64,000 bases of DNA from Symsagittifera roscoffensis (GCF_963678635.1 NC_087063.1:44870101-44934100); one strand, 5' to 3'; positions 12,086-23,727 are shown, counted from the first letter of the stretch. Numbers and translations are program-made. Notes: generated by a model not told the origin, from the sequence alone.

Positions 12086-12723
12086 TAGTAGGATATCTGT
12101 GTTTTCCTTGATAGTAGCGTTGTCAAATTTTCTGAAATATTCAAGAAGCGTTTTGCTTCCTAGTATGGTGGTACGTGGCTTGGTTTTATTCTTGTGCCAA
12201 GATTTTAATTTTGTGATGACTGGGCCAAGGTTTTGATGTTTTTGTAACAATTCGAGTGTTAGTTTTTCTGTTATTGGTAGAAAAATGTTTTCAATTTCTA
12301 TTTTTGATAGAGGTTTTGTATCTAGTGGGCCATGAAGCTTAAAAACGTGGTTGATTGTATTTTTTGAATCATTATTTGGTGGTCCTGATAAACTAATTTT
12401 ATCAGTGAGATTTTTTTTTCTATTAAAAGGAATATATCTTTTTCGTATAATTTTTGTTTGACTGGATTTTGCTATGTGTTGTTTTTTATCCATGAGGATT
12501 ATGGTATCGGTTTGAATGTAGATTTTCCTAATAAACCTATTTCGTAATGATTGTTTCGACAATCTAGATATAGTGAAAAATATTGGAGATTATTTATTTG
12601 TGACTGATCTACATCAGTTTTTACTGCAAATTTGCATTGTAATCTTGGTGATGTTTCATCTTTTGCCAGGAAAAATTTTATATTTTGTGGTATTTCAACT
12701 GTTGTTTTTCGTGTTTATAATTC
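12086..12723 (-). pseudogene. Integrase N-terminal stub, copy 2
   Basis: Matches the first part of the RNase H to integrase linker in element B (61,190-61,760): LYLDFQN, STFKPIPYSSW-like and HVFKLHGPLDT blocks are recognisable. It ends at the IN/Gag junction near 12,086, before the HHCC zinc finger, so no integrase domain proper remains. The open piece 12,074-12,562 is this stub run into the next unit. Confidence 0.65.
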
Positions 12724-14034
12724 AGGTGGTATATTTCTACTGAGAGTATCGGGTAGTGCGAGGTTTTTTCCTGCTGTCCAAACTATATGTAAGTTTGGAA
12801 ATATCATTAAAATTAGTTGAAATCTGTAAACTCTATGGTTTGGGTTTGATTTTTGTGTAAAAAAAAGATTATTGATATTTGATCTGTAAATAGAACTAAT
12901 GGATGTTTAGATCCAAGTATCAAGAATTTATGTTCTGTGAGTGTATATTTTATGGCTGTACATTCTCTCATAAGTGTAGGGAGTCTAAGTTCAGCTTTTG
13001 TGAGTTTGTTGAAATGAGGTTCATTGTCTTTGTTCCATTGTGGGATTGTAATAAAGCTGCGCCGATGCCAAAAACTGACGTATCGCACATGGCATAAAAT
13101 GGTTGATTGGGGTCTAGAATAGTGTTTGATAATTGTTCAGTGAGAAGAGTTTTTATTTCTTCAAATCATTTTGGTGTTCTACTGTGCATTCGAAATTATT
13201 TTGTTGACTAAAGAAGATAAAGAATGGTTTTAAGTATAACTGCGTTTTGTATACGTATTTACTTAAGAAGTTTAGCATCCCAAGAATTTCTTTTATTTTC
13301 TTTTTATTTAAAGGTGGTTGGAGTTTTTGGAATGTATCTATGTAAGATTTTAACGGAGTTAATGGGTTTCCTTTTATTATATGTCCAAGGAATTTTACTC
13401 GTGTTAGAAAAAAGTGTGATTCATCTGGACTGCTTTCATGTTTTCTTGTAGTAAAATATGATGATGTTTTTCTAGGACAATGATCATTTCGATTTTTGTT
13501 TGTGATTTCATAAAAAAAATCGTCTAATTATGTGATTGCTTTTTTTTGAGTGTTAGTGGTCTGAAAATTTTACTCATAAATGCTGAAAATGCTGCTGGTC
13601 CTATGGAAATTCCATAAAAGAATCTGTTGAATTCGTATCGTTGAATTCCAATAACGATTTGCGTTAATCGTCGTGATTGTTCATCTAGCGGCATTTGATT
13701 ATATGCACTATTCATGTCTGCTGTTGTGTAGTATTTACTGCTTATTTTTGTGAGAATTACTTGAATTGGTTCAATAGGCCAATTATAATTAGATTCACCA
13801 ATTAGTGAATTGAGATATCTTGCATCTAGAACGATTTTTAATGAATCTCTTTTTGCTAAACTGATAATGGAATTTATGAATGTCTTACCTTTTGGTTGAT
13901 CCCCTTTATTTACTGGAGAGATGATTTCATATTGTTCTAGTATTTCAAGTAATCGGGTAACTTTATCTTGCAAGTGAATTCGGACTTTACTTGCTCGTTA
14001 TTTTTTTGAAAACTTCGTCTGTTGTTTAGGGCTA
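12724..14034 (-). pseudogene. RT (partial) and RNase H of pol, copy 2
   Basis: RT starts at the MQDKVTRLLEILEQYE block (13,973) and runs through LDARYLNS and YNQMPLDEQ to a YLDD box whose Tyr codon is TAA (13,528-13,530), then the thumb and RNase H (YAMCD, LMRECTA, VLFTD). The N-terminal part of RT and the protease are deleted at 14,035. Nearly identical to copies 1 and 3. Confidence 0.8.
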
Positions 14035-14659
14035 ATTTTAGTAAACTAGTCCTATAATTTTGTGGTGGATTTTGATAACGTGTGTTATTCCTATGTGGTG
14101 ATTGAGAGTAGTTGCTTGGTCCATTGTTTAGGCTTGAATTTCTGTTCTGTGAATTGTCGCGTAATCTATTTTGTTAACTCTTATATTTTGATATGTTGTT
14201 AGAATAATTGCGTGATCCTTTATTATTTTGATATCGAGGGTTTTGATTGTTTGATTAGTTTCTGTTGCTCTCGTTGGAATAATTTTTATATCGAATGTAT
14301 GAAGAGTTTCTAGATCGGTTATTTGAATAATTTCTATTTCTAGAAATTGAATAGGAACTGGTATTAAACGAAAATTCAGGTTAGTTTGAATCTTGAATTT
14401 CAATATTGACTATTTCGACTATGTGATCGACTATATCTGCTTTGTGATAAGTTTCGTGTTTTTCTTTGGTATTAAATTGGAGGTGGTTTTCCCGAACTAT
14501 TATTACTATGAATGTTTTTAGTGGATAAATTTTGATCTTTTTTCATGTATTGATGGAATGATTTGTTAGGTTCTCTACGTTTTTGTGGGTTCTCTATGTT
14601 TTCTAGGTTCTCTATATTCTGTATCAGAGTCGTTGATATTTTTTATCTGTGAAGTAGTA

Positions 14660-15282
14660 GGATATCTGTGTTTTCATTGATAGTAGTGTTGTTAAACTTT
14701 CTGAAATATTCAAGAAGCGTTTTGCTTCCTAGTATGGTGGTACGTGGCTTGGTTTTTTTCTTGTGCCAAGATTTTAATTTTGTGATGACTGGGTCAAGGT
14801 TTTGATGTTTTTCTAACAATTCAAGTGTTAGTTTTTCTGTTATTGGTAGAAAAATGTTTTCAATTTCTATTTTTGATAGAGGTTTTGTATCTAGTGGGCC
14901 ATGAAGCTTAAAAACGTGGTTGATTGTATTTTTTGAATCATTATTTGGTGGTCCTGATAAACTGATTTTATCAGTGAGATTTTTTTTCTATCAAAGGGAA
15001 TATATCTTTTTCGTATAATTTTTGTTTTACTGGTTTTTGCTATGTGTTGTTTTTTATCCATGAGGATTATGGTATCGGTTTGAATGTAGATTTTCCTAAT
15101 AAACCTATTTCGTAATGATTGTTTCGACAATCTAGATATAGTGAAAAATATTGGAGATTATTTATTTGTGACTGATCTACATCAGTTTTTACTGCAAATT
15201 TGCATTGTAATCTTGGTGATGTTTCATCTTTTGCCAGGAAAAATTTTATATTTTGTGGTATTTCAACTGTTGTTTTTCGTGT
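14660..15282 (-). pseudogene. Integrase N-terminal stub, copy 3
   Basis: The same linker as at 12,086-12,723, including the RKTTVEIPQNIKF-type block next to RNase H and the HVFKLHGPLDT-type block. It ends at the IN/Gag junction; zinc finger and catalytic core are absent. Confidence 0.65.
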
Positions 15283-17112
15283 TTATAATTCAGGTGGTAT
15301 ATTTCTACTGAGAGTATCGGGTAGTGCGAGGTTTTTTCCTGCTGTCCAAACTATATGTAAGTTTGGAAATTGCATTAAAATTAGTTGAAATCTGTAAACT
15401 CTATGGTTTGGGTTTGATTTTTGTGTAAAAAGAAAGATTATTGATTTATGATCTGTAAATAGAACTGTTGGATGTTTAGATCCAAGTATCAAGAATTTAT
15501 GTTCTGTGAGTGTATATTTTATGGCTGTACATTCTCTCATAAGTGTAGGGAGTCTAAGTTAGCTTGTGTGAGTTTGTTGAAATGAGGTTCATTGTATTTG
15601 TTCCATTGTGGGATTGTAATAAAGCTGCGCCGATGCCAAAAATTGACGCATCGCACATGGCATAAAATGGTTGATTGGGGTCTGGATTAGTGTTTGATAA
15701 TTGTTCAGTGAGAAGAGTTTTTATTTCTTCAAACCATTTTGGTGTTCTACTGTGCATTCGAAATTGATTTGTTGTCTAAAGATGATATAGAATGGTTTTA
15801 AGTATAACTGCATTTTGTATACGTATTTACTTAAGAAGTTTAACATTCCAAGAATTTCTTTTATTTTCTTTTTATTTAAAGGTGGTTGGATTTTTTGGAA
15901 TGTATCTATGTAAGATTTTAACGGAGTTAATGTGTTTCCTTTTATTATATGTCCAAGGAATTTTACTCGTGTTAGAAAAAAGTGTGATTCATCTGAACTG
16001 CTTCCATGTTTTCTTGTAGTAAAATTTGATGATGTTTTTCTAGGACAATGATCATTTCGATTTTTGTTTGTGATTACATAAAAAAAACATCGTCTAATTA
16101 TGTGATTGTTTTTTTTTAGTATTAGTGGTCTGAAAATTTTACTCATAAATACTGAAAATGCTGCTGGTCCTATGGAAATTCCACAAAATAATCTGTTGAA
16201 TTCGTATCGTTGAATTCCAATAATGATTTGCGTTAATCGTCGTGATTGTTCATCTAGCGGCATTTGATTATTTGCACTATTCATGTCTGCTGTTGTGTAG
16301 TATTTACTGTTTATTTTTGTGAGAATTACATGAATTGGTTCAATAGGCCAATTACAATTAGATTCACCAATTAGTGAATTAAGATATCTTGCATCTAGAA
16401 CAATTTTTAATGAATCTCTTTTTGCTAAACTGATAACGGAATTTATGAATGTCTTACCTTTTGGTTGTTCCCCTTTATTTACTGGAGAGATGATTTCATA
16501 TTGTTCTAGTATTTCAAGTAATCGGGTAACTTTATCTTGCAAGTGAATTCGGACTTTACTTGCTCGTGATTTTTTTGAAAACTGCGTCTGTTGTTTAGGG
16601 GTAATTTTAATAGTGAATTTACTTTTCCAACATCAAATTTTGATGTTGCGGAAGTTTTTGGGTTTTTTAATAATAATTCAGCTAATTGTTTAATTCGTGT
16701 TATCTGAGAGTGTTGAAAATTAAACATTGTTAGAAACCTTTGGTGTTCTTCCGTGTATTTTGATAATTTGAAATGATGGTTTAAAATAGGGTGTCTTTGT
16801 GAAATAATCGGTATTTCGTTTTTCATTTCTTAAATTATTATTAATTGACAATTCTTTGTCAAGAATTGCTGATTTACATATGTCTAATGGTTGTAAAATA
16901 TTGTTTACTTTATACGCTATATCTTTTTCGGGGGATATTGTTGCGTTAGTTTCACAATAACCTAAGAGTCTTAGATGTAAGGTTATTTTACATGGAGAAT
17001 TGTTATAGATAGGTAGAGAAATCATATCGAAGTTTGAGTTTTTCATGTACTTGATAGATGAAAATGTTACTCGGAAAAATTTATAAATTGGTCTCAATTC
17101 AAGGTCAGACAT
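15283..17112 (-). pseudogene. RT and RNase H of pol, copy 3
   Basis: This is the longest pol relic in element A. Open pieces are 16,720-17,112 (protease-RT linker with LLGYCETNATI), 16,506-16,826 (RT N-terminus), 15,721-16,542 (palm with LDARYLNS, MPLDEQSRR, thumb with FLGHII and FLSKYVYKMQLYL) and 15,283-15,757 (RNase H with YAMCDAS, LMRECTA, VLFTDHK, LPDTLSR). The YLDD Tyr codon is TAA (16,098-16,100) and a frameshift in the adjoining A-run precedes it. The gene order and motifs are Ty3/gypsy-type. It makes no active enzyme. Confidence 0.85.
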
Positions 17113-17129
17113 AAAGAGATGTTACTTTT

Positions 17130-17650
17130 CCATTCTTTATCATATTAGTGAACTTGTTTGATTGAAAAATTATACACATTTCCTGATAGTGGTTTCAGGA
17201 GTTTTCGTTCCTGATTGTGTATGGGGTAAAATTTAGAGAAAAATGGTGGTTGTTTGTTTATTCTTTGAAAAAATGTCAAAGCTGTGTTTTTCTTTCTTGT
17301 GTATTTATCTTTTCTATGAATTCTACTATTTAAGATGTTTATTGTTGGTTTATATTTAGTAAGAAATGGGATTCCAATGATATTATGTTTTATATCAGTG
17401 ATGTGGAAAGTTTGTTTAAATGGTTTGCTCAAGAGTTGGTTTTGTTCCATTGTTCGAGTGGGAACAAGGAAAGTTGGATTTTTCCATAATTTGTTAAAGT
17501 TGATCCTTATGCGATTGCTAGTCTGCTTGTTGTTTTCAAGGGTAATAATTTTGGGTGTAGAATGCTTATTTCATTCCAAGTGGGAATGTTTATAATATTT
17601 GATTCTGCTCCAGAATCTATTAAAAAATCTTATTCAAGGTCTGGTGTTTG
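17130..17650 (-). pseudogene. Aspartic protease of pol, copy 3
   Basis: The minus strand reads IDSGAESNII near 17,590-17,620 followed by PTWNEI, and the open frame 17,145-17,450 carries NIIGIPFLTKY. A stop falls just before the active-site block. Homologous to 10,510-11,020 and to 58,800-59,200 in element B. Confidence 0.75.
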
Positions 17651-17801
17651 CAATTGTTCGGATTTTGGACTTTCCAAAAGAATTGGGGTTGTCCATATTT
17701 TTTCCTTTTGTGTCTGTGGTTCTTTAGGTATGTTTTGATAAATGTTATTTGTGCTTGAGAATTCTGTGGGTTTTTTTCTGTTATTTCTTTGACTATTTTT
17801 T

Positions 17802-17993
17802 CTAATTTTTTGTTGTGCTATTTGATACCAGTCTTGTATAATAGTTCAAAAGAAATTGGTCAGGATTTTGATAATTAAGAGAATATATCGGTTGTTCATA
17901 TATAATAGGTTCATAGTCATTTTCAACGTTTATCTTATTAATTGAAATTGTGTTTTCTGTGTCACTTTCGCTGTCTGTGGATTCGCAATTCAT
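17802..17993 (-). pseudogene. Acidic Gag-protease linker, copy 3
   Basis: A 63-codon open piece starts with acidic Ser/Asp/Glu steps (CESTDSESDTE) and continues to YEPIIYEQPIYS. The same blocks occur at 11,200-11,380 and, in B, at 58,475-58,600. It links the nucleocapsid-like region to protease. Its function is unknown. Confidence 0.5.
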
Positions 17994-18089
17994 GTGATTT
18001 AATTGCAGTTCTGTGCTTTCGTTGTTTTCAATAGCAGGGGGGTCTGGTTGAGTTTATTCAGTTGATTGTACTTGATTAATTTGTCTTTG

Positions 18090-18712
18090 ATGTTTAGTAA
18101 ACTAGTCCTATAATTTTGTGGTGGATTTTGATAACGTGTGTTATTCCTATGTGGTGATTGAGAGTAGTTGCTTGGTCCATTGCTTAGGCTTGAATTTCTG
18201 TTCTGTGAATTGTCGCGTAATCTATTTTGTTAACTCTTATATTTTGATATGTTGTTAGAATAATTGCGTGATCCTTTATTATTTTGATATCGAGGGTTTT
18301 GATTGTTTGATTAATTTCTGTTCCTCTCGTTGGAATAATTTCTATATCGAATGTATGAAGAGTTTCTAGATCGATTATTTGAATAATTTCTATTTCTAGA
18401 ATTTGAATGGGAACTGGTATTAAACGAAAATTCAGGTTAGTTTGAATCTTGAATTTTGATATTGACTATTTCGACTATGTGATCGACTATATCTGTTTCG
18501 TGAGAAGTTTCCTGTTTTTCTTTGGTATTAAATTGGACTTATTTGGAGGTGGTTCTCCCGAACTATTGTTACTATGAATGTTTTTAGTGGGTAAGTTTTG
18601 ATCTTTTTTCATGTATTGATGGGATGATTTGTTAGGTTCTCTACGTTTTTGTGGGTTCTCTATGTTTTCTAGGTTCTCTATATTCTGTATCAGAGTCGTT
18701 GATATTTTTTAT
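18090..18712 (-). pseudogene. Nucleocapsid-like Gag C-terminus, copy 3
   Basis: Continuous with the capsid region: QYVNNIQ, then NINDSDT, then a Lys/Asn/Pro-rich segment and an Asn/Arg/Ser/Tyr-rich segment. No Cys-His zinc knuckle is present in the best frame. It was probably the RNA-binding end of Gag. Element B has lost this entire region. Confidence 0.55.
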
Positions 18713-19410
18713 CTGTGAAGTAGTAGTTTGGATGTTGTTGACATATTGTTACTCTAATTTTTCCGTTTCTTCTAGTTTCATAGTGATTTCTGCTTGCTCT
18801 AGTTTATCTACTAGTTTCCTAAAGTCTAAATGTGATTCTCGTATTGGGGAAGGATGTGATGCTCTCTTTTTTTTGCTATTTTTCGTAATTGAGGTGTTAG
18901 AATCATCATTCGGATTTCTGTCATCTTTGTATTTTTATAATCTTGAGTATTGAGTGAGTATGCTTTTCGGACTAGTGTTTCTATTCTTACTGCAATTTGT
19001 TTTTTTTTGTTTCATTTGGTAGTTTACAAATTTCATTGCATAAAACTCTTTGATGTTGATTGTTTTTTTGTGAATTCTAGTGTGAATCTTTTCCAATCTG
19101 ATTTTATTTCTATAGGTAAAACAGAAAAGCATTTTTGGGCTGCGCCGTCAAGTGTAGTTTGGATTAAAGCTGTACCTCTATGTATCCAATTTTGATGAAG
19201 TGGCGTGTTTATTGGTTCAAGTCCTATATTAAAATTTAGGTTTGCTGTGACTGCGTTTAGATAAACATCTACAGAGTTTTCAGGATCTCTGCCTGTGAAT
19301 ACCATTAATGGTTTGTTTGATGTTATTGATGATTCACCCATTAGGTACGGAATCATAGTCAATTGCAGTGATTCTGCGGCATGTGGCATTTGTGAAAAAT
19401 TTGTAAGTTG
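18713..19410 (-). pseudogene. Gag capsid module of element A (single copy)
   Basis: Minus-strand blocks PLMVFTGRDPE, PLHQNWIH, TLDGAAQK, SVLPIEIKSDWKRF and LVDKLEQAEITMKLEE are the ones repeated five times in element B. The Ala-Gln-aromatic step in DGAAQKxFSVLP resembles the retrotransposon Gag (UBN2/retrotrans_gag) pattern A-xx-W. Here the module is present once. Frameshifts break it near 19,060 and 18,850. Confidence 0.7.
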
Positions 19411-21005
19411 GCTTTTTGTTATTCCGTCTTATTGTAGTTAATATGGCAGTGGAATTTCGTTATGCATTCGAGTTGGTTGGATTGATTGTGTGTTAACTGG
19501 TTTTTGTTGTTGATAATTATTGTTGTAAGATGTTGTATTATTTCTAGGTTGTCGTATTTGTTCGTTTCGTGTGTTTGGTTCGAGATTATCTGGTTGGTCA
19601 ATACTGTAAGAACGAGGTCTTTCACTTGAGTAAAACCGTTGATGATTTTGGTTATAATATTCTTCACCATCTGATGGAAAATAATTTTGTGCATAAAAAT
19701 GAGGTTGATTTTTGGTATTATATTTATTTGTATGATTTTTATTTTGTTGAAAAAATGGGTAATTTCCACTTTGTTCTTCTGAGGATCCTGGTTGATCATG
19801 GAAATTTACTGTGTTTAAAGTCGGTTGTGGTATATTTTGACTTTGAGCAAATAGTTAAGTATTTGTCACAGGTTTTTTAGTTTTTGGTCAATTTACATAA
19901 TTGTAATTATGTTCTGCAAAATAATTTCTAGGCGATATTTGTTGTTCGTATGGTGGTTTTGTTACTGGTCGAAACGTTTGATAATCCATTTGTAAAAATT
20001 TTTGTGCAACAGAGGGATTTATTGTTGATTGTATGATTGTTTGTTGTAACGTTGTTTTTTTTAATTTTGGAGTTGTAAAATTTGGTTGAATAGGTGAAAT
20101 GCTACGTCGTGCTTCTGATGTTGTTGTTGTTTCAACAATTTCTTTGCTTACAAAATGTGATGGGCTTTTTATATCTTGTTTTGTAAGATTTCTTGTTCCA
20201 ATCAAGTTATCATTATTTATAAAAGTAGAATTTAAGCTATTTTTTCCTGTTCTTTCAGGGGAAAATGAATTACAATTTAAAGGTGTTGCGTCAACTATAA
20301 GTGGATATACTCTAAGATAACCTTTGTGAATAGAGATTGTGTTAGTTGCTTGACTTGTTATATCTGTTGGGATATTAATAAATAATTCATGAGACCATTC
20401 AGTGTCCCAAACATAATCTGATTGTTCTGCTAGTACAGTTTCATTATCTGTATTTTGTGGTCGAAATTTTTTTTTGCTCGTTCAATAAGATCAAGATTGT
20501 GACTAAAATAATCGATTATCAACCAAGCTAAGATTTTTTGTAAATCGTGTTTAACATGTTGTGTTATCTCATTTCTTGTTAGATCTTCTCGAATTGCATT
20601 TGAAAGTTTTGAAAATTTGTGTATTTCCTGTCGTACAATTGTATGTTGAGATGTTTGAGTAGGTGAATCGCCTTGAGGTTAATTTAGTTCTAAAACTTTT
20701 GAAATTTCAATATCTACATCATCAGTTTGGATGAGATATCTGTCAAGAAATGCATTTGGTGATCTAATTTCTATTGTGTAAATTCCATATTGCGATGTGA
20801 GACTACATATACCTTTGAGATAGTGGTCACGAAGTTGTCTTTTAGTTTTTACATCAGGAAAATCTTTTGTGCACGGACTTTCTCTTTTTTCGAATAAATT
20901 TGCAGTTAAAATTTTACAAACTTCTATCTGTCCTCGAGGTTCAGTTAATGGAGATAGTAAAAATGGAAGTACTGAATTTTCTGGGTTATCTTGATTTCGA
21001 ATCAT
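19411..21005 (-). pseudogene. Gag N-terminal region of element A
   Basis: From ATG 21,005 the frame is open for 108 codons (PLTEPRGQIEVCK, CTKDFPDVK, YGIYTIEIRSPN, DDVDIEISK). It then continues in pieces (19,888-20,205) to a Gln/Asn/Pro-rich segment that leads into the capsid module. Element B has the same region at 51,646-53,082 with about 115 bp more near codon 105. A matrix-like N-terminal domain of a long Gag is the likely role. No known domain is recognised. Confidence 0.55.
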
Positions 21006-21165
21006 TTTTGTGTTGTATTACTGTTAGTGTATAACTTTCAATGTGTCGTATTGGTTGATTCCAATTGTACAAACGTATTGGTTTGTTTATGTAGCAATTT
21101 TTTTTCCTTAAGTTTTTACTGATGCTGGTGACGTGGTTTCTGAGTCAGTGAAATATAGTTGGTCG

Positions 21166-21444
21166 TCAACTTTGGTGATTTTTGTTTATTGAGTCTTTTA
21201 AGTTGTGAAATTCTTGTATTGCGGTTGTTTCTGATTCTGAGACTGCGTTTCTTCGCTTTGAAAATCTTTTCCTAATAGTTTGTTTTTGTTTGTTAGTTAT
21301 TTTCTTTCTTAGTGTTTGTCCTTTCGTTCTTATATATCCTACTGATTGTCTGTGTGGTGTGATTATGAGGTCAAATTTGTCGTCGTTAGTTAAATTATTG
21401 TGTATTATGATTGTTTGTTTGTTTCCTAAGTTACCTCTTGACAA
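21166..21444 (-). CDS. Small basic ORF upstream of Gag, element A
   Basis: A 92-codon open frame with ATG begins upstream of Gag. Its middle (RTKGQTLRKKITNKQKQTIR, then KRFSKRR) is strongly basic, the tail acidic/Ser-rich. Element B shows the same DLVITPHGQSVGYIRT block at 51,270-51,330 but with frame damage. The basic run could bind RNA or act as a nuclear signal. It may be a leader ORF or an accessory protein; codon evidence is too weak to decide. Confidence 0.35.
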   Translation of the reverse strand: MSRGNLGNKQTIIIHNNLTNDDKFDLIITPHRQSVGYIRTKGQTLRKKITNKQKQTIRKRFSKRRNAVSESETTAIQEFHNLKDSINKNHQS

Positions 21445-22325
21445 AAGAATTAGGACGATGGGCGCAAAATCTGGATTAGTGATTTTAATGCCTTAAGCTG
21501 TTAGTTCTTACTATTTTTTGTCGTTAGCTTAACTTGGGTCGTATATTTGGGTTGGAGAGAAAAGCGTATATCGACTCCGAAGAATGATTTGTACTTTCTC
21601 GTGACTAATTCTAAGCTAAGATTGACCTACCTAATCTTACTTAGGGGTTGTGATTGGTGATCAAGGGTTGGAGAAAAGTAAATCGCTCCACAAGGTTCAG
21701 GTATAATTAGATTGCGAGTAGTTCGTAAGATACTATTTTATGACATACTAAGTTAAAGTGTTTTAGCCTGGGTCGTCTAAGAGGAAGGGGATCAAGTGAA
21801 GGATGAGTAACCGAAGTTCTTCACTGTTTATCTTAATTAAAATGGTTAGTTTTTTGAAAAATTTCTGTTAATTCTGGCTTTTTGATAAGGGTTGGTTGGT
21901 GAATTGACGTTTGAGGTCGTTAGACACTGATTACGTTGGGAGGGGGAGAACAAAAACAACTAAATATTTAGAATTTTGAAAATTTAGATGTAGTTTAATT
22001 TAAAGATCCAAGGGAAGCCTTAATGATCTGTTATTTGAATGACATTAAATTAAGTGAAAGCAAGAATAAGCCTTGATAGTTTTTTTTTTTAAATAGAGAG
22101 TTTTAGTTTTGGTGATTATTAGTTTTTGAAATTTGCTGTTATGTTTTAGGTGATAGAGCCGGGATGATGAGATGATTTATATATACTAACAATTTATGAT
22201 TTATACTAACTAATTTTTGTCTTTTTATATTCAATAAATATTTTCTCAAGATATTATTTAATTTACAGCTGATCTAAGGAAAACGACAAGTGTTGTTTTT
22301 ATCAGTCGATATTGTAAAATTAATA
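21445..22325 (-). other. 5' leader of element A
   Basis: Non-coding sequence between the PBS and the first ORF, conserved with 50,286-51,230 in element B (for example TCACCTAAAACATAACAG and the GTTCTCCCCCTCCCAAC block). A short TATA-like run lies inside it. Confidence 0.6.
22176..22185 (-). promoter_or_regulatory. TATATATAAA box inside the leader, element A
   Basis: Minus-strand TATATATAAA 153 bp downstream of the LTR end. Element B has the identical ten bases 152 bp from its LTR end (50,425-50,434). Conservation and spacing suggest a real element. Confidence 0.45.
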
Positions 22326-22337
22326 GGTTTAGCGCCA
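22326..22337 (-). promoter_or_regulatory. Primer binding site, element A
   Basis: TGGCGCTAAACC directly follows the CA end of the LTR on the minus strand; the same 12 bases follow the LTR in element B (50,274-50,285). The TGG start pairs with the CCA end of a tRNA. I cannot assign the tRNA. Confidence 0.7.
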
Positions 22338-23034
22338 TGAAATGTTATTGAAGATTATTCTTCAAATATTATGTCAGTAAATGAAAATTTAAATTTACTG
22401 CTGAAAGTATTCTAAATACAACAGTTTGATCTCGTTTTTGTCGTACTATCATGAAATCGATTATTAGATTTATTCCTGGTCGTATTTCGTTTCTTGTTCG
22501 ACGTCTTCTTCCCATACCGGGTAGTTCTCGTATTGTTCGGAATATTGGATCTGATCTATTGAAACGCAGAAACATATCTATTAAGTTCTTATCTTATATA
22601 TAATTTTTTTGAAATGTTGTATTAGTCTAATTCTAATCTAATTTTTGTCTAATTCTAGGTTAGTTAAGGTCTGTTCGTCGTACTGTTCTCATAGAGATGT
22701 GGTACATCGTCTGCTCCTCATGCTGTCTTATTTTCGGCCGGATAGATTCGCGCAACTTCTTAGTCTAATACCGATCTTAATCTTACTCTTATATCTCTTA
22801 GTCTCAGTAGATCTAGTGTACACCGGTTTACGCGAGTTAGTTCCATAATGAGAACAACTGTCTTCTAAGTTTTATTCAAAATGTTCTGGTGTTGAAACTA
22901 CAAGTTGTTTTACAACTTTACAAATAAGTGAGTTGTAAGTTTGATGGAGTATGATTGGTTAGTATTTAATATATTATAGAGATAGAAAATCATAACAATA
23001 ACCAATGATAAATACTAGTTTAGATCTGGTTCCA
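22338..23034 (-). repeat. 5' LTR of element A (LTR1)
   Basis: About 697 bp, minus strand from TGGAACC (23,034) to TTTCA (22,338), next to the PBS. It has TG...CA ends and matches the LTR of element B and LTR2. A 68-codon open frame (22,369-22,575, minus) with MFLRFNRSDP is shared with the other LTRs. Confidence 0.85.
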
Positions 23035-23727
23035 ATACGGAGATATGTGTTTATTCTCCTAATCTAAAAACGACCAAATGAACTTCCTCGATCCATTTTG
23101 GAAAGATTTAGAGCAACATTTAAGCTGGCTATAAGAACGCAACATGTCGCCCGTTCAACATGTCCCAAAATCGGAAATTGAGCTTTTTCAATCCAAATTA
23201 CTGAACAAAAAAATAATTGCAGTTGATTTTTTTTGAAGCTCAGGGGATCAAAATATAAATGGATGAAAAGACGTTAAAACCGCTCAATGAACAATGCAAA
23301 AAATGGCTGAAATATAATACCACCCACCAGAGATAACTTTTTTGATTTCTTTGAAAATTAAAACAAAATTCGGTTATACCAGTTTGAAAAAAAGTAAGAG
23401 TGCTCACTCAATATGAGGGTATTTTTTTTCGCGCCAAGGAAAATTGTATTGTTCAGCTTACGCTAAACAGGAATATATCAATGAAGAATAGTTTCCGCAA
23501 CAATGTATTCTCAATCTTAGAACGTTATTTTTTGTTTTGATCATGCATACCATAGCAAAATATCACGTGAAAAAAATAATTTTTCATCTTGTTTTGATTG
23601 GTTTGATATTAAAAAGACCTCCGTTTTTTTATAGAAATTTAGTTCATTCATTCATCTCTCCAAACGACTTATGACTCATTCAACCAACTATAAAATTTCG
23701 ATCTCATTCATTCCCTTACTGAAAAAA
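23035..23727. repeat. Flank segment F, first copy
   Basis: A 693-bp segment starting ATACGGAGATATGTG and ending CCCTTACTGAAAAAA. It recurs with a few per cent divergence at 24,432-25,124, each time next to an LTR. It is absent next to the LTR of element B, so it is not part of the LTR element. No gene seen. Confidence 0.8.

Larger units (their letters stand above)
12086..14650 (-). repeat. Tandem pol unit, copy 2 (internal deletion)
   Basis: Order on the minus strand: nucleocapsid-like region (14,038-14,650), then directly RT, RNase H and the start of integrase. Compared with copy 3 about 1.5 kb is missing at 14,035, removing protease and the RT N-terminus. Both edges use the same junction as the neighbouring copies. 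Confidence 0.85.
14651..18712 (-). repeat. Tandem pol unit, copy 3 (most complete, about 4.05 kb)
   Basis: This unit is directly continuous with Gag on its right. Minus-strand order: end of Gag and nucleocapsid-like region (18,712-18,090), linker, protease, RT, RNase H, start of integrase (15,282-14,660). The left edge joins the start of integrase to the Gag CTACTTCACAGATAA sequence. Copies 1 and 2 derive from this arrangement. Confidence 0.85.

Noticed and set aside
8708-18712. CRISPR or other phage-defence array suggested by the regular repeats
   Set aside because: Repeats are kilobase-scale duplications of retroelement coding sequence; the 26-bp satellite has no unique spacers either.
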